Shown in pieces: positions 18,349 to 26,882 of a stretch of DNA of 64,000 nt. The position numbers were made by a program, and so were the translations under genes. This DNA is from Clostridiales bacterium (lineage in GTDB: Bacteria; Bacillota; Clostridia; Christensenellales; Borkfalkiaceae), in assembly GCA_015055835.1 (NCBI GenBank), contig SVHJ01000001.1, positions 1-64,000 of the forward strand, read 5' to 3'. Positions within the stretch are counted from its first letter, which is position 1, and every line of letters starts with the position of its first letter. The notes beneath the pieces are model-generated. The model saw nothing but the letters and a program-made list of their open reading frames with translations. It was not told the origin of the DNA and did not search any database.

Positions 18349-19200
18349 CTATAAAGTCAATTTACCTTTATAAATTTTCTTCATTTTTATAGAGTCTTCG
18401 GCTTGAGTTCCGTTAGATTCGCATAAAACAAAAGGTTCTAACCCTAATTCTATTAACGCCTCAACAAAAGGTTCAAACGGTGGACCAAAAAGATTGTCGT
18501 CAAAAGTTAAATGCCTTAACTCACCTTTAGCCGTGTATTCTATTTTACTAAAATGCACGTGGAAGTTTTTTACTCTATCAAAACCTAGTTCGTTAATTAA
18601 ATAATTTAACCTTGCTAAATAGTCTTCTTTTGTTTTTAAACTGCCTTGTTCTCTTGCGTTTATATGCCCAAAGTCTATGCAAGGAAGAAAAATTTTGTCT
18701 ATTTTGCAAAAATCAACTATTTCAATAGTAGTTCCTATTTGAGCAAGTTTTCCCATAGTTTCAGGGCAAAACTTAATATCTTCTAAATTATTCTCATAAA
18801 CGGCGTTTACTAAACCTTTTAACCTTTCTTTTGTTAAGTTTACTGCCGTTTCCCTATCAAGTTTTCCTTGCGTTGCAGGGTGAAAAATTACCCTGTTACC
18901 ACCAAGTAGTTTTACTTTCTTTGCAGATTCTATTAAATAGTTAATAGATTTACCAGCATTTTCTTCCGTTCCTGCAAAGTTAATATAGTAAGGGGCGTGA
19001 ACACTTATTTCTATACCGTTTTCACTAAATATATCTTTTAGTATTGTTGCCTTTTCGTCCCCTAAATTTACCCCTCTACCAAAAGAATATTCAAAAAGGT
19101 CTAAATCCCTTTTCTTAAGCCATAAAGGTGTTTGTTCAGTTTTTTTATTTCCTTCTTCGTAAAAACTATCAGAGTTTCCACTTGGACCAAATTTTATCAT
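18349..19200 (-). CDS. TIM-barrel protein related to endonuclease IV (Nfo-like)
   Basis: The 283-residue protein keeps most metal ligands of endonuclease IV: VHAPYY, VIFHPA, CPETMG, CIDFGHINA, NFHVHF and a final Glu in CESNG. Where Nfo has Asp-Arg-His in its late ligand pair, this protein has Leu-Arg-His, so one Zn ligand (equivalent of D229) is replaced. It could be an AP endonuclease variant or a sugar-isomerase-like enzyme. Its start codon overlaps the ribF stop by 4 bp, tying it to the translation operon. Confidence 0.75.
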   Translation of the reverse strand: MIKFGPSGNSDSFYEEGNKKTEQTPLWLKKRDLDLFEYSFGRGVNLGDEKATILKDIFSENGIEISVHAPYYINFAGTEENAGKSINYLIESAKKVKLLGGNRVIFHPATQGKLDRETAVNLTKERLKGLVNAVYENNLEDIKFCPETMGKLAQIGTTIEIVDFCKIDKIFLPCIDFGHINAREQGSLKTKEDYLARLNYLINELGFDRVKNFHVHFSKIEYTAKGELRHLTFDDNLFGPPFEPFVEALIELGLEPFVLCESNGTQAEDSIKMKKIYKGKLTL

Positions 19201-20057
19201 TTGATACTCTCTATATCCTTGTTTAGTTGTTTTATCAACCCTTCTTTACTTTTAAATTTTTTAATTTCTCTTAAAAAATCTTCAAAGTATAGGGTTATTT
19301 TTTTGCCGTATAAATTCCCGTCAAAGCCTAAAATATACGCTTCAACAAGCCTCTTTTTAACGTTAAAAGTAGGGGCTTTACCATAATTTATTATGGTTTT
19401 ATATTCTATACCGTCTAAGAATATTTTGCCTTTATACACGCCTTGTTTTAAGGCTATTTTTTTGCCGTTTACTTTTAAATTAACAGTAGGAAATCCTAAG
19501 GTTTTACCTACCTTTCTGCCCTCTTTTACAACGGAAGTTATAAAGTAAAAAGACCCTAAAAGTTCGTTTGCTTTTTTTATTTTACCGTTCTTTAATAGGT
19601 CTTTTATTCTACTTGTTGAAACCTTTTTGTTTCCCCTTTTAACTTCACCGATAATTTTTAAAATTAAGCCCTTTTTTATGCAATATTCTTTTAAAAATTC
19701 AGTAGTACCAAGCCCACCTTTTCCAAAAGAATAGTCAAACCCACAAACAAAGCCACTTGCGTTATATTCCTTTACTAAAAGGTCCAAAAATTCTTCGGCT
19801 TCTAAATCTAAAAAAGATTTTTCCACCTTTTTTACTATAAAATCTTTTACGCCAAGTTCTTTTATTAACTTTTTTCTTTCCGTTAGAGTAAAAACAGTGC
19901 CAGAATATGCAGGATCAAAATAGGCTTTCAAATCCCCGTCAAACATAAATACTGACGGAATTAAACCCTTTTTGTCACTAATTTTTATACACTCTTTTAT
20001 TATTTTTTTGTGTCCTATATGGATAGAATCAAAAAAACCTAGCGCAATAATTCTCAT
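19197..20057 (-). CDS. ribF: Bifunctional riboflavin kinase / FAD synthetase
   Basis: RibF phosphorylates riboflavin to FMN and adenylates it to FAD. The N-terminal nucleotidyltransferase has GFFDSIHIGH, with Ser where GxFDGxHxGH is usual, and STSRIKDLL. The C-terminal kinase has GKTLGFPTVNL and the closing strands. At 286 residues it is slightly short (usually about 310). It starts 7 bp after truB, the standard truB-ribF order. Confidence 0.92.
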   Translation of the reverse strand: MRIIALGFFDSIHIGHKKIIKECIKISDKKGLIPSVFMFDGDLKAYFDPAYSGTVFTLTERKKLIKELGVKDFIVKKVEKSFLDLEAEEFLDLLVKEYNASGFVCGFDYSFGKGGLGTTEFLKEYCIKKGLILKIIGEVKRGNKKVSTSRIKDLLKNGKIKKANELLGSFYFITSVVKEGRKVGKTLGFPTVNLKVNGKKIALKQGVYKGKIFLDGIEYKTIINYGKAPTFNVKKRLVEAYILGFDGNLYGKKITLYFEDFLREIKKFKSKEGLIKQLNKDIESIK

Positions 20058-20064
20058 ACTTTCC

Positions 20065-20916
20065 TTAATCTTTTACGTACGCTTTAATTTTAAAATCGTA
20101 ATTTTTTGCTTCGCCTATTCCTATAAACTCCGTTTTAGAATATACCCTATAAATACCGTCTGGATAAGGATACTTTTCGTTTATACCGTTAAGCAATCTT
20201 TCAGCCACTCTTCTGCCAAGTAAAACTTTCGTATAGTCAACGGCTTCGTCTGCTGGAATTATCTTTAACTCTTCTATAGGCGTTTCCATAAGTTCTTTTA
20301 TGGTTATAGCGTTGTCGTAAGTAAAAATACCTGCTTTTCTTCTATCTAAACTTACCATCGTTCCAAAAGTGCCAAGTTTATACCCTAAATCTCTTGCTAG
20401 GGAACGAATATAAGTACCACCCTTACAAGTTATTTCAAAACGATAGGTTGTATCGTTTATTTTTTCTATGAGCTTAAAGTCTAAAATGGTAACTTTTTTA
20501 GATGCTAAAGTAAACTCTACACCCTCTCTAGCAAGTTCATATCCACGCTTTCCGTTAATATTTTTTGCAGAGTATTTTGGTGGAATTTGGTCAATTTCAC
20601 CTATAAAAGATGGTAGTGCTTTTACGATATCTTCTTTATTTACTTCTATTTTGTTTTCTTTTAATACTTTACCAGTTATATCTAAAGTATCCGTTTCGTA
20701 TCCAAACTCAAAGTCGGCTACGTAAACCTTTACTTTATCTAATAAATAGTTAAAAAGGCGCGTTGTTTTACCTAATCCAACTGCTAAAACACCACTTGCC
20801 ATAGGGTCTAAAGTTCCCATATGTCCACAAGGAATTTTAAACTTTCTTTTCACCTTATTAACTACGTCGAAAGATGTCATTCCACTTTCTTTTATTACGT
20901 TTATAAAACCTTGCAT
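20065..20916 (-). CDS. truB: tRNA pseudouridine(55) synthase
   Basis: TruB makes pseudouridine 55 in the T loop of tRNAs. The catalytic Asp37 lies in GHMGTLDPMASG, followed by motif GYETDTLD and the RNA-contact region YSAKNINGKRGYELAREG. The 283-residue length and C-terminal PUA-like part are normal. It begins directly after the nrnA stop. Confidence 0.95.
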   Translation of the reverse strand: MQGFINVIKESGMTSFDVVNKVKRKFKIPCGHMGTLDPMASGVLAVGLGKTTRLFNYLLDKVKVYVADFEFGYETDTLDITGKVLKENKIEVNKEDIVKALPSFIGEIDQIPPKYSAKNINGKRGYELAREGVEFTLASKKVTILDFKLIEKINDTTYRFEITCKGGTYIRSLARDLGYKLGTFGTMVSLDRRKAGIFTYDNAITIKELMETPIEELKIIPADEAVDYTKVLLGRRVAERLLNGINEKYPYPDGIYRVYSKTEFIGIGEAKNYDFKIKAYVKD

Positions 20917-21873
20917 TTAATCCTCTATATATTGCGAAACGGTATAAGTTAATTTTTCAATAACCTCTTCGTATAAACCGTTTATAATTGCGCCACTTGC
21001 TTTAACGTGTCCACCACCACCGTAAACACCAGCGATAGCGTTTGCATCACTTTTTTTAGTTCTAAAACTTGCCTTATAGTTTTCCTTTTTCATTTCAAGT
21101 AGGCATATGCCAACTTCAACTCCTTCAATACCCATAACAAAGTCAATAAAACCTTCGGTATCTGAAGATTTTGCCTTTGAGGAAACAATATTTTCTTTAC
21201 TAACCGTTATTATTGCAAGTTTGCCATCTAAAAAGAAACGGATTTTTTCCATAGTAAGCCCAAAAAGATGCGCTCTTTCTTTTGATTGGCGTTTGAACAT
21301 ATTAAAGTTTATTTTGTTAATTTCAACACCGTATTGCATTAGTTCTTTTGCAACGCTAAAAGTGTTTTCCGTAACGTTGCTATGCGCAAAATTGCCAGTA
21401 TCGGTCATTAAACCCATCATTAAAATAGTGGCGATATTTTTATCAAACTCTACGCCTAATTCTTTGAGTAGTTCATAAACGTTTTCGCAATTTGCAGCGT
21501 TGTCAATCACAACGTTTACGTTAGCGTATTTCGTGCTTGAAATATGGTGGTCTAGTAAAAAAGTTTCCTTCTTTTTTGAAAAAATTTCAGCATAATTTCC
21601 TATTCTACCTATCTCAGCAGAATCAACTGCAACAAAAGCTTGATATTCCCCAAAAAACTCCCTTTTTACCTCTTTAACTTCTTCTAAAAAGTCAAATTTA
21701 CTTGGAATTTCATCATCACAAAAAACTTCTGCCCTTTTGCCTAATTTCTCTAGTCCTAATTTTAATGCTAGACCACTACCTAAAGTGTCCCCGTCGGGTC
21801 TATAATGGCAAAAAATAGCAAAACTATCATAATTATTAAGTTGTTTTGCAAATTCTTTTATATTAGTTTTCAT
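20917..21873 (-). CDS. nrnA: DHH/DHHA1 bifunctional oligoribonuclease / PAP phosphatase
   Basis: NrnA degrades nanoRNA and dephosphorylates pAp. The DHH-domain motifs CHYRPDGDTLGSG, VAVDSAE, LLDHHISS and GLMTDTGNF coordinate two metals. The DHHA1 domain has GGGGHVKASG near the C-terminus. A GTG lies one codon upstream of the chosen ATG. The start lies inside the end of rbfA, an overlap of about 11 bp, and the rbfA-nrnA-truB-ribF order is typical of Firmicutes. Confidence 0.93.
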   Translation of the reverse strand: MKTNIKEFAKQLNNYDSFAIFCHYRPDGDTLGSGLALKLGLEKLGKRAEVFCDDEIPSKFDFLEEVKEVKREFFGEYQAFVAVDSAEIGRIGNYAEIFSKKKETFLLDHHISSTKYANVNVVIDNAANCENVYELLKELGVEFDKNIATILMMGLMTDTGNFAHSNVTENTFSVAKELMQYGVEINKINFNMFKRQSKERAHLFGLTMEKIRFFLDGKLAIITVSKENIVSSKAKSSDTEGFIDFVMGIEGVEVGICLLEMKKENYKASFRTKKSDANAIAGVYGGGGHVKASGAIINGLYEEVIEKLTYTVSQYIED

Positions 21874-22228
21874 CACTACTTAAATTTTCGTTCGCCTTTT
21901 CAATAAGTTTGTTTATTTTATCAGAATATTCCATAGAATCGTCTAAAATAAAGTGAAGTTCAGGGACAATTCTAGTTCTAACTGCCGACGCTAATTCCCT
22001 TCTTACTCTACCTGCAGACTTTTCAATTTCCGTAAAAGTTCTATTTTTCTTTTCACTATCTAATGAAAAAATTGATAGATAAACTTTTGCGTGTGATAAA
22101 TCTTCAGAAGTATCTACTTTTAACACGCTAACCATTTCCGTAATATAAGGGTTTTTAAGTTTTCTTATAATTTCAGAAATGGCTTTTTGATATTCAGCGT
22201 TTAATTTAACCGTTCTTTTTATTTTCAT
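21863..22228 (-). CDS. rbfA: 30S ribosome-binding factor A
   Basis: RbfA is a KH-fold maturation factor for 16S rRNA. The ATG at 22228 overlaps the infB stop (ATGA) and gives [17 protein letters not shown], the usual RbfA start; the nine-codon extension upstream lies in infB and is rejected. The family pattern VDTSEDLSHAKVYLSIF and RIVPELHFILDDSMEY is present. Length is 121 residues. Confidence 0.95.
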   Translation of the reverse strand: MKIKRTVKLNAEYQKAISEIIRKLKNPYITEMVSVLKVDTSEDLSHAKVYLSIFSLDSEKKNRTFTEIEKSAGRVRRELASAVRTRIVPELHFILDDSMEYSDKINKLIEKANENLSSDEN

Positions 22229-24627
22229 TGTTCTACTTCCTCTATAACGTAGCATTCAATAAAGTCGTCGTTTTTAATATCGTTGAACTTTTCAATTGAA
22301 ATACCACATTCAAAGCCTTGCGCTACTTCCTTAACGTCATCTTTAAATCTCTTAAGTTGTAGTACGTTACCTTCACAAATCATTATATCGTTACGATAAA
22401 TTCTAAGTTTACCGTTTCTAACGATTTTACCTTCTTTTACGTAACAACCTGCAACCATACCAACGCCCGTGATGTTAAAGGTATTTCTAACCTCTGCTTT
22501 ACCCATATAAGTTTCCTTATATTTTGGAGCAAGCATACCTTTAAGCGCCTTTTCAACGTCTTCGATTGCTTCGTATATAATTCTGTAAAGTTTAATATCT
22601 ACGCCACTTCTTTCAGCAATTTGTTTTGCGTTAGAGTCAGGTCTAACGTTAAAGCCTATGATAATTGCGTTTGAACTATCTGCAAGCATAATATCCGTTT
22701 CAGTAATTGCACCAGCGGCAGCGTGGATAACGTTTACCCTAACTTCTTCATTAGAAAGTTTTTCCATTGCTTGTCTAACTGCTTCTACTGAACCTTGAAC
22801 GTCTGCTTTAACGATAATGTTAAGTCCCTTAATTTGACCTTCTGCTATTCTATTAAATACGTCGTCAAGTGAAACTTTCATTTGTTGCTTTTGTCTTTCA
22901 AGTTTTTCCCTTTCCTTTCTTTCTTCAGCAACCATCTTAGTTAACTTGCCTTCTTCAACTGCGTATAAAATATCGCCTGCGTTTGGAACTTCGCTTAGTC
23001 CCATGATAGAAACTGGAACAGATGGACCAGCAGTATTAATTTTTCTACCCTTATCGTCTATCATTGCTCTAATTTTACCAGTAACCGTACCAACTACGAC
23101 AGAGTCTGCCATCTTTAAAGTACCGTTTTGGATAAGAACGGTTGCGATAGGACCTTTACTGTTATCAAGTTTTGCTTCAATAACGATACCTTTTGCATTT
23201 CTATTTGGATTTGCTTTTAGTTCTTTTAATTCAGCAATTAAGTTAATTGCTTCTAAAAGTTCGTTAATTCCTTCGCCCGTTTTTGCTGAAACAGGACAAA
23301 CGATAATATCGCCACCCCATTCTTCAGGTACTAAACCTTGTTCGGTTAATTGCGTTTTAACTCTATCTAAATTTGCTTCAGGCTTATCAATTTTGTTTAC
23401 TGCAACTATAACTTGAACGTCAGCCGCTCTTGCGTGGTTGATTGCTTCAATCGTTTGTGGCATTATACCGTCGTCTGCTGCGATAACTATTACTGCAATA
23501 TCCGTTGCTTGCGCACCACGTTGTCTCATTGAAGTGAATGCTGCGTGGCCTGGCGTATCTAAGAAAGTAATTTGCTTTCCACCGATAGATACTTGGTATG
23601 CACCGATATGTTGGGTAATACCACCTGCTTCGCCACTTGTTACGTTAGTCTTTCTAATTCTATCAAGAAGCGAAGTTTTACCGTGGTCAACGTGTCCCAT
23701 AACTGAAACTACTGGTGAACGCTTAACTGCGTTTTCATCATTTTCATCACCATATGCTTCAGAAAGTACGCTTTCTGCAGTCTTTTCAAGTTTAAGTTCA
23801 AGTTCAATACCCATATCGGCAGCAAGTATTGCAGCCGTATCGTAGTCGATTGAGTCGTTTATAGTTTTCATTATTCCTTCTTTGAAAAGTTTTTTAGTAA
23901 TTTCTATTGCAGATACCCCTAACTTTTCACTTAATACCTTAAGTGGTATTATTTCAGAAGTAACGAAAGCTCTTTCAATTTTAATTTCGTGTTTTTCTTC
24001 AACGGCTTTTTGTTTTTTAACCGGTCTAAACTTTCTGTATCCACTCTTATCTTCATCAAAATCATCAATAGACACTTGATTTTTAATTAACGCACGCTTG
24101 TTTAACATACGCTTTTCTTCAGGTCTTTCTTGATTTTTCTTTTTATTGTTATTAAAATTGCTTGCCTTTTGTGGGATAGGCGCTTCCATAACTACGTTCT
24201 TTGGAACAAAATTCTTTTGAGGGTTTGGCTTGTTGTTAAACGGTTTGTTTTCAACAGGTCTTTCACGGCGTGGAGCACCTTCTTTATTAAAGTTAGGTTT
24301 ACGCTCTTCTCTTGAAACGTATTCCTTTCTTTCTTCCTTTTTAACTGGTTCTTCTCTTTTAACAGGAACTGGCGTTTCAACCTTAACTTCAGGTTCAACT
24401 GACTTTTTAGTTTCTTCAAGTTTTCTTTCTTCAGCTTCCTTTCTTAAAAGTTCTTCCTTTTCTTTTTGGTCGTTAAAAGCCTTGATTTTTTCATCAAGTT
24501 TTCCTTTTATATCTTTAATTGTTTCTTTATCGCCCTTTATAGAATTAAAAAGATTATTAAAACTTTCATCTCCTAAAAGTTCGTTTAATTTTTTTAAGTT
24601 TTCGTTTTGTATTGTTTTTTCAGCCAT
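22225..24627 (-). CDS. infB: Translation initiation factor IF-2
   Basis: This GTPase brings initiator fMet-tRNA to the 30S subunit. The 800-residue protein has a Lys/Glu-rich N-terminal region of about 220 residues, an IF2_N helix pair ([17 protein letters not shown]), then the G domain with [17 protein letters not shown] and NKIDKP. Domains II, III and IV follow, ending with the fMet-tRNA-binding C2 domain. The low-complexity N-terminal part produces overlapping open frames on both strands that are not genes. Confidence 0.97.
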   Translation of the reverse strand: MAEKTIQNENLKKLNELLGDESFNNLFNSIKGDKETIKDIKGKLDEKIKAFNDQKEKEELLRKEAEERKLEETKKSVEPEVKVETPVPVKREEPVKKEERKEYVSREERKPNFNKEGAPRRERPVENKPFNNKPNPQKNFVPKNVVMEAPIPQKASNFNNNKKKNQERPEEKRMLNKRALIKNQVSIDDFDEDKSGYRKFRPVKKQKAVEEKHEIKIERAFVTSEIIPLKVLSEKLGVSAIEITKKLFKEGIMKTINDSIDYDTAAILAADMGIELELKLEKTAESVLSEAYGDENDENAVKRSPVVSVMGHVDHGKTSLLDRIRKTNVTSGEAGGITQHIGAYQVSIGGKQITFLDTPGHAAFTSMRQRGAQATDIAVIVIAADDGIMPQTIEAINHARAADVQVIVAVNKIDKPEANLDRVKTQLTEQGLVPEEWGGDIIVCPVSAKTGEGINELLEAINLIAELKELKANPNRNAKGIVIEAKLDNSKGPIATVLIQNGTLKMADSVVVGTVTGKIRAMIDDKGRKINTAGPSVPVSIMGLSEVPNAGDILYAVEEGKLTKMVAEERKEREKLERQKQQMKVSLDDVFNRIAEGQIKGLNIIVKADVQGSVEAVRQAMEKLSNEEVRVNVIHAAAGAITETDIMLADSSNAIIIGFNVRPDSNAKQIAERSGVDIKLYRIIYEAIEDVEKALKGMLAPKYKETYMGKAEVRNTFNITGVGMVAGCYVKEGKIVRNGKLRIYRNDIMICEGNVLQLKRFKDDVKEVAQGFECGISIEKFNDIKNDDFIECYVIEEVEQ

Positions 24628-24633
24628 TATTTT

Positions 24634-24954
24634 TTAAGCCTCCATTACGTAATAGATAAAATCTTCACATGCGTTTTCTAAAATTGCTTTTGCTAACTCA
24701 AAATCTAAAATCGCTATAAGTTTTCCGTTCTCTACGTGAGTGTACTCACTTAACTCTTTACTAACAGTTATTATTAACTTTGCGTTTAACCTTTTAGCAA
24801 GTTTAACGGCGTCTTTTTTTGTGTTTTCACTAGCCGTTTTACAAAGTATTAAAAGGTGCGCCTTTTTTAAAGTAGCAATAGCGTTTACGCCTAATTTACA
24901 CTTTCTTGCTCTCATTGAAAAACCTATATAGGTTTCTACCTTTGATTTATTCAA
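24634..24954 (-). CDS. L7Ae-family RNA-binding protein (YlxQ)
   Basis: This 106-residue L7Ae/L30e/Gadd45-fold protein normally binds kink-turn RNA. The fold-defining segments IGFSMRARKCKLG, AHLLILCKTASENTKK and LIITVSKELSEY are visible. It lies between rnpM and infB in the position of ylxQ in Bacillus. Its exact ribosomal or RNase P role is not settled. The start overlaps the rnpM stop by 8 bp. Confidence 0.9.
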   Translation of the reverse strand: MNKSKVETYIGFSMRARKCKLGVNAIATLKKAHLLILCKTASENTKKDAVKLAKRLNAKLIITVSKELSEYTHVENGKLIAILDFELAKAILENACEDFIYYVMEA

Positions 24955-25210
24955 CGAAATCCTCCTCGACGGCGATATATACTTCTTCAGGTATTTCCAT
25001 TGAGAAAACCTTGTTTAATATCTTTCCCTTTTTTAATTTTTGTATGCAGTTTATATCGTTACAAACGTATGCACCACGACCGGCTTTTTTGCCCGTCTTG
25101 TCAAGAGAAATTTCCCCGTCTTTTGATTTAACTACTCTTATTAAATCTCTTTTGTCTTTTATTTGCCTACAAGAAATACAAGTTCTTAAAGGCGTTTTTT
25201 TCTTTTGCAT
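24947..25210 (-). CDS. rnpM: RNase P modulator RnpM (YlxR, DUF448)
   Basis: This 87-residue protein has the YlxR signature: CISCRQIKDKRDLIRVV near the N-terminus, and the later motif KAGRGAYVC. YlxR proteins bind the RNase P RNA and modulate its activity in Firmicutes (recently renamed RnpM). It sits 2 bp after nusA, the standard order. Confidence 0.92.
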   Translation of the reverse strand: MQKKKTPLRTCISCRQIKDKRDLIRVVKSKDGEISLDKTGKKAGRGAYVCNDINCIQKLKKGKILNKVFSMEIPEEVYIAVEEDFVE

Positions 25211-25212
25211 TA

Positions 25213-26280
25213 TTATTGAAGATCTCCTTCCGTAGTTCCTAATACGCTTGATTCGTTTTTAACGTCTATCTTCCAACCGGTTAATCTTACTGCAAGTCTT
25301 GCGTTTTGACCGTCTCTACCGATTGCTAAACTTAATTTATCGTCAGGAACTATTGCTCTTGCACTATTTTCACCTTCAACTTCAGTAACCTTTATAACCT
25401 TTGCTGGTGAAAGGGCTTTTGCAATAAATTCTAATGGATCTTCGCTCCATAAAATAATATCTATCTTTTCGCCACCTAATTCTTGGCAGATTGCGTTTAC
25501 TCTCATACCGTTTTGACCAACGCATGCGCCTACTGCGTCAACGCTTTTATCTTCGCTATAAATTGCAATCTTAGTTCTTCTACCTGGATCTCTTGCGATA
25601 GCCTTAATTAAAACGATACCTTGTTTGATTTCAGGAACTTCGTTTTCAAAAAGTCTTTTAACAAGTCCAGTTGAACTTCTTGATACCATAACTTGGGTAG
25701 ATTTACCATAGTTTTTAACCTTTTTAACAAATACCTTTAGTTTTTGGTTAAGTTCATATTTTTCAGTTGGAATTTGGTCTTTTGGTAGTAACACGCCTTC
25801 CATTTGCGCTTGGCCGATTTCTACGTAAACGTTGCCGTTTTCTATTCTTCTAACAACTGAAGTTAAAAGTTCGCCTTCCTTATCTTCAAATTCTTGCGCC
25901 ATATTTTCTCTTTCAACTTCTTTTAATTTTTGCATAATAACTTGCTTAGCAGTTTGCGCTGCAATTCTACCAAAATCTTTTGGAATTATTTCAGTACGAA
26001 GAACGTCGCCAACCTTAACCGTCTTTTTAATTAGTTTAGCATCTTCATAGCTAATTTCCTTTTCGCTTTCAGGTTCGCCTTCTACTACAAGTTTAGTGCT
26101 GTAAACTTTTATCGTGTTCTTTTCAGGTGATAGTTTTACTTCAATACCACTAGCGTCACCCGTTTGTCTTTTGTACGCAAAACCTAAAGCGTTTTCAAGC
26201 GCTTCAATAAAAGTTTCGCCCATAATGCCCTTTTGTGCTTCTAATTCTTCAAGTGCCAAAAAGAAATCTTTGTTAATCAT
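25213..26280 (-). CDS. nusA: Transcription termination/antitermination factor NusA
   Basis: The 355 residues contain the N-terminal RNAP-binding domain, the S1 domain (SVVRRIENGNVYVEIGQAQMEGVLL), then KH1 (IAIYSEDKSVDAVGACVGQNGMRV) and KH2 (LAIGRDGQNARLAVRLTGW). It lacks the acidic C-terminal repeats of proteobacteria, as expected for Firmicutes. It lies 20 bp after rimP and is preceded by a GGAG site. Confidence 0.97.
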   Translation of the reverse strand: MINKDFFLALEELEAQKGIMGETFIEALENALGFAYKRQTGDASGIEVKLSPEKNTIKVYSTKLVVEGEPESEKEISYEDAKLIKKTVKVGDVLRTEIIPKDFGRIAAQTAKQVIMQKLKEVERENMAQEFEDKEGELLTSVVRRIENGNVYVEIGQAQMEGVLLPKDQIPTEKYELNQKLKVFVKKVKNYGKSTQVMVSRSSTGLVKRLFENEVPEIKQGIVLIKAIARDPGRRTKIAIYSEDKSVDAVGACVGQNGMRVNAICQELGGEKIDIILWSEDPLEFIAKALSPAKVIKVTEVEGENSARAIVPDDKLSLAIGRDGQNARLAVRLTGWKIDVKNESSVLGTTEGDLQ

Positions 26281-26300
26281 TTTATCTCCTTTAAGTTGAT

Positions 26301-26765
26301 TTATTCAAACTTTATTAATTTATTTATTTTTACTATTTGTTTTCTGTCTATCGTTAAAGTGGTCTTTTTATCTACTTTAACTACCACGCTATTTTCGTCA
26401 AACGAAACTAGTACCCCTTCGTAAAACTTTTTGCCCATTATTGAACTGAAAAGTTTTACCTCTACTTCTTTACCTATATTCCTTTCAAAGTCTTCCTTTC
26501 TCTTAAACGGTCTATCTAAGCCAAGGCTTGATACTTGCAGAGTATATTGAAGTCCAAAAGTTGGGTCAAGTTCGTCAAGTGGTTCGTCAATAGCACGGTG
26601 TACCTTTTCACAAGCGTCTAGGTCAATTCCACCTTCACTATCAATAAATATCGTTAGCGTTGGATCTTTACCTTGCTTAAACTCAACTTCAACCACTTCT
26701 ATATCAAAAGGCTCAATTACCTTTTGACAAAACTCTTTTATTTCTTCTACTGGTTTTATCTTCAT
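26301..26765 (-). CDS. rimP: Ribosome maturation factor RimP
   Basis: RimP assists 30S assembly. The ATG at 26765 is preceded by GAGGT at the right distance and gives MKIKPVEEIKEFCQ, the usual start. An in-frame ATG 15 codons earlier lies within a perfect hairpin and is rejected. The core motifs EVEFKQGKDPTLTIFID and LQVSSLGLDRPFK are present. Length is 154 residues. It is the first gene of the nusA-infB operon. Confidence 0.94.
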   Translation of the reverse strand: MKIKPVEEIKEFCQKVIEPFDIEVVEVEFKQGKDPTLTIFIDSEGGIDLDACEKVHRAIDEPLDELDPTFGLQYTLQVSSLGLDRPFKRKEDFERNIGKEVEVKLFSSIMGKKFYEGVLVSFDENSVVVKVDKKTTLTIDRKQIVKINKLIKFE

Positions 26766-26786
26766 TTTTACCTCAAATAAACAAAT

Positions 26787-26810
26787 ATGAGAACGGAAAA
26801 CCGTTCTCAT
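26787..26810 (-). promoter_or_regulatory. Perfect hairpin in the rimP 5' leader
   Basis: A 10-bp stem (ATGAGAACGG/CCGTTCTCAT) with a 4-nt loop begins about 30 bp downstream of the candidate promoter and ends about 20 bp before the rimP start. The T tail is weak, so it is more likely a leader element or attenuator than a plain terminator, though it could also end transcription from the polC-like gene. Confidence 0.7.
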
Positions 26811-26838
26811 ACTTAAACAAAGTATTGATTGTTTATAT

Positions 26839-26867
26839 AATATAACATATTATATACCTTTTTGCAA
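26839..26867 (-). promoter_or_regulatory. Candidate sigma-A promoter of the rimP-nusA-infB operon
   Basis: TTGCAA (26862-26867) and TATATT (26839-26844) are 17 bp apart on the minus strand, between the polC-like gene and rimP. The predicted start falls just ahead of the leader hairpin. Confidence 0.55.
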
Positions 26868-26882
26868 GCGTTTTTTAAAATT

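Noticed and set aside
22946-23845. Two long plus-strand open frames opposite infB
   Set aside because: They lie wholly inside the conserved G domain and domain II of IF-2 on the other strand, have no ribosome sites and no recognisable domains.
24192-24637. Open frames on both strands within the N-terminal low-complexity region of infB
   Set aside because: The repeated Lys/Glu codons keep alternative frames free of stops; compositions are implausible for proteins.
26766-26810. Upstream ATG for rimP
   Set aside because: It is part of the perfect hairpin and has no ribosome site; GAGGT precedes the ATG at 26765.
26689-26882. Possible frameshifted remnant of the PolC polymerase domain
   Set aside because: Only 120 bp lie between the exonuclease stop and the rimP start; they hold a promoter and hairpin, and no PHP or palm motif in any frame.
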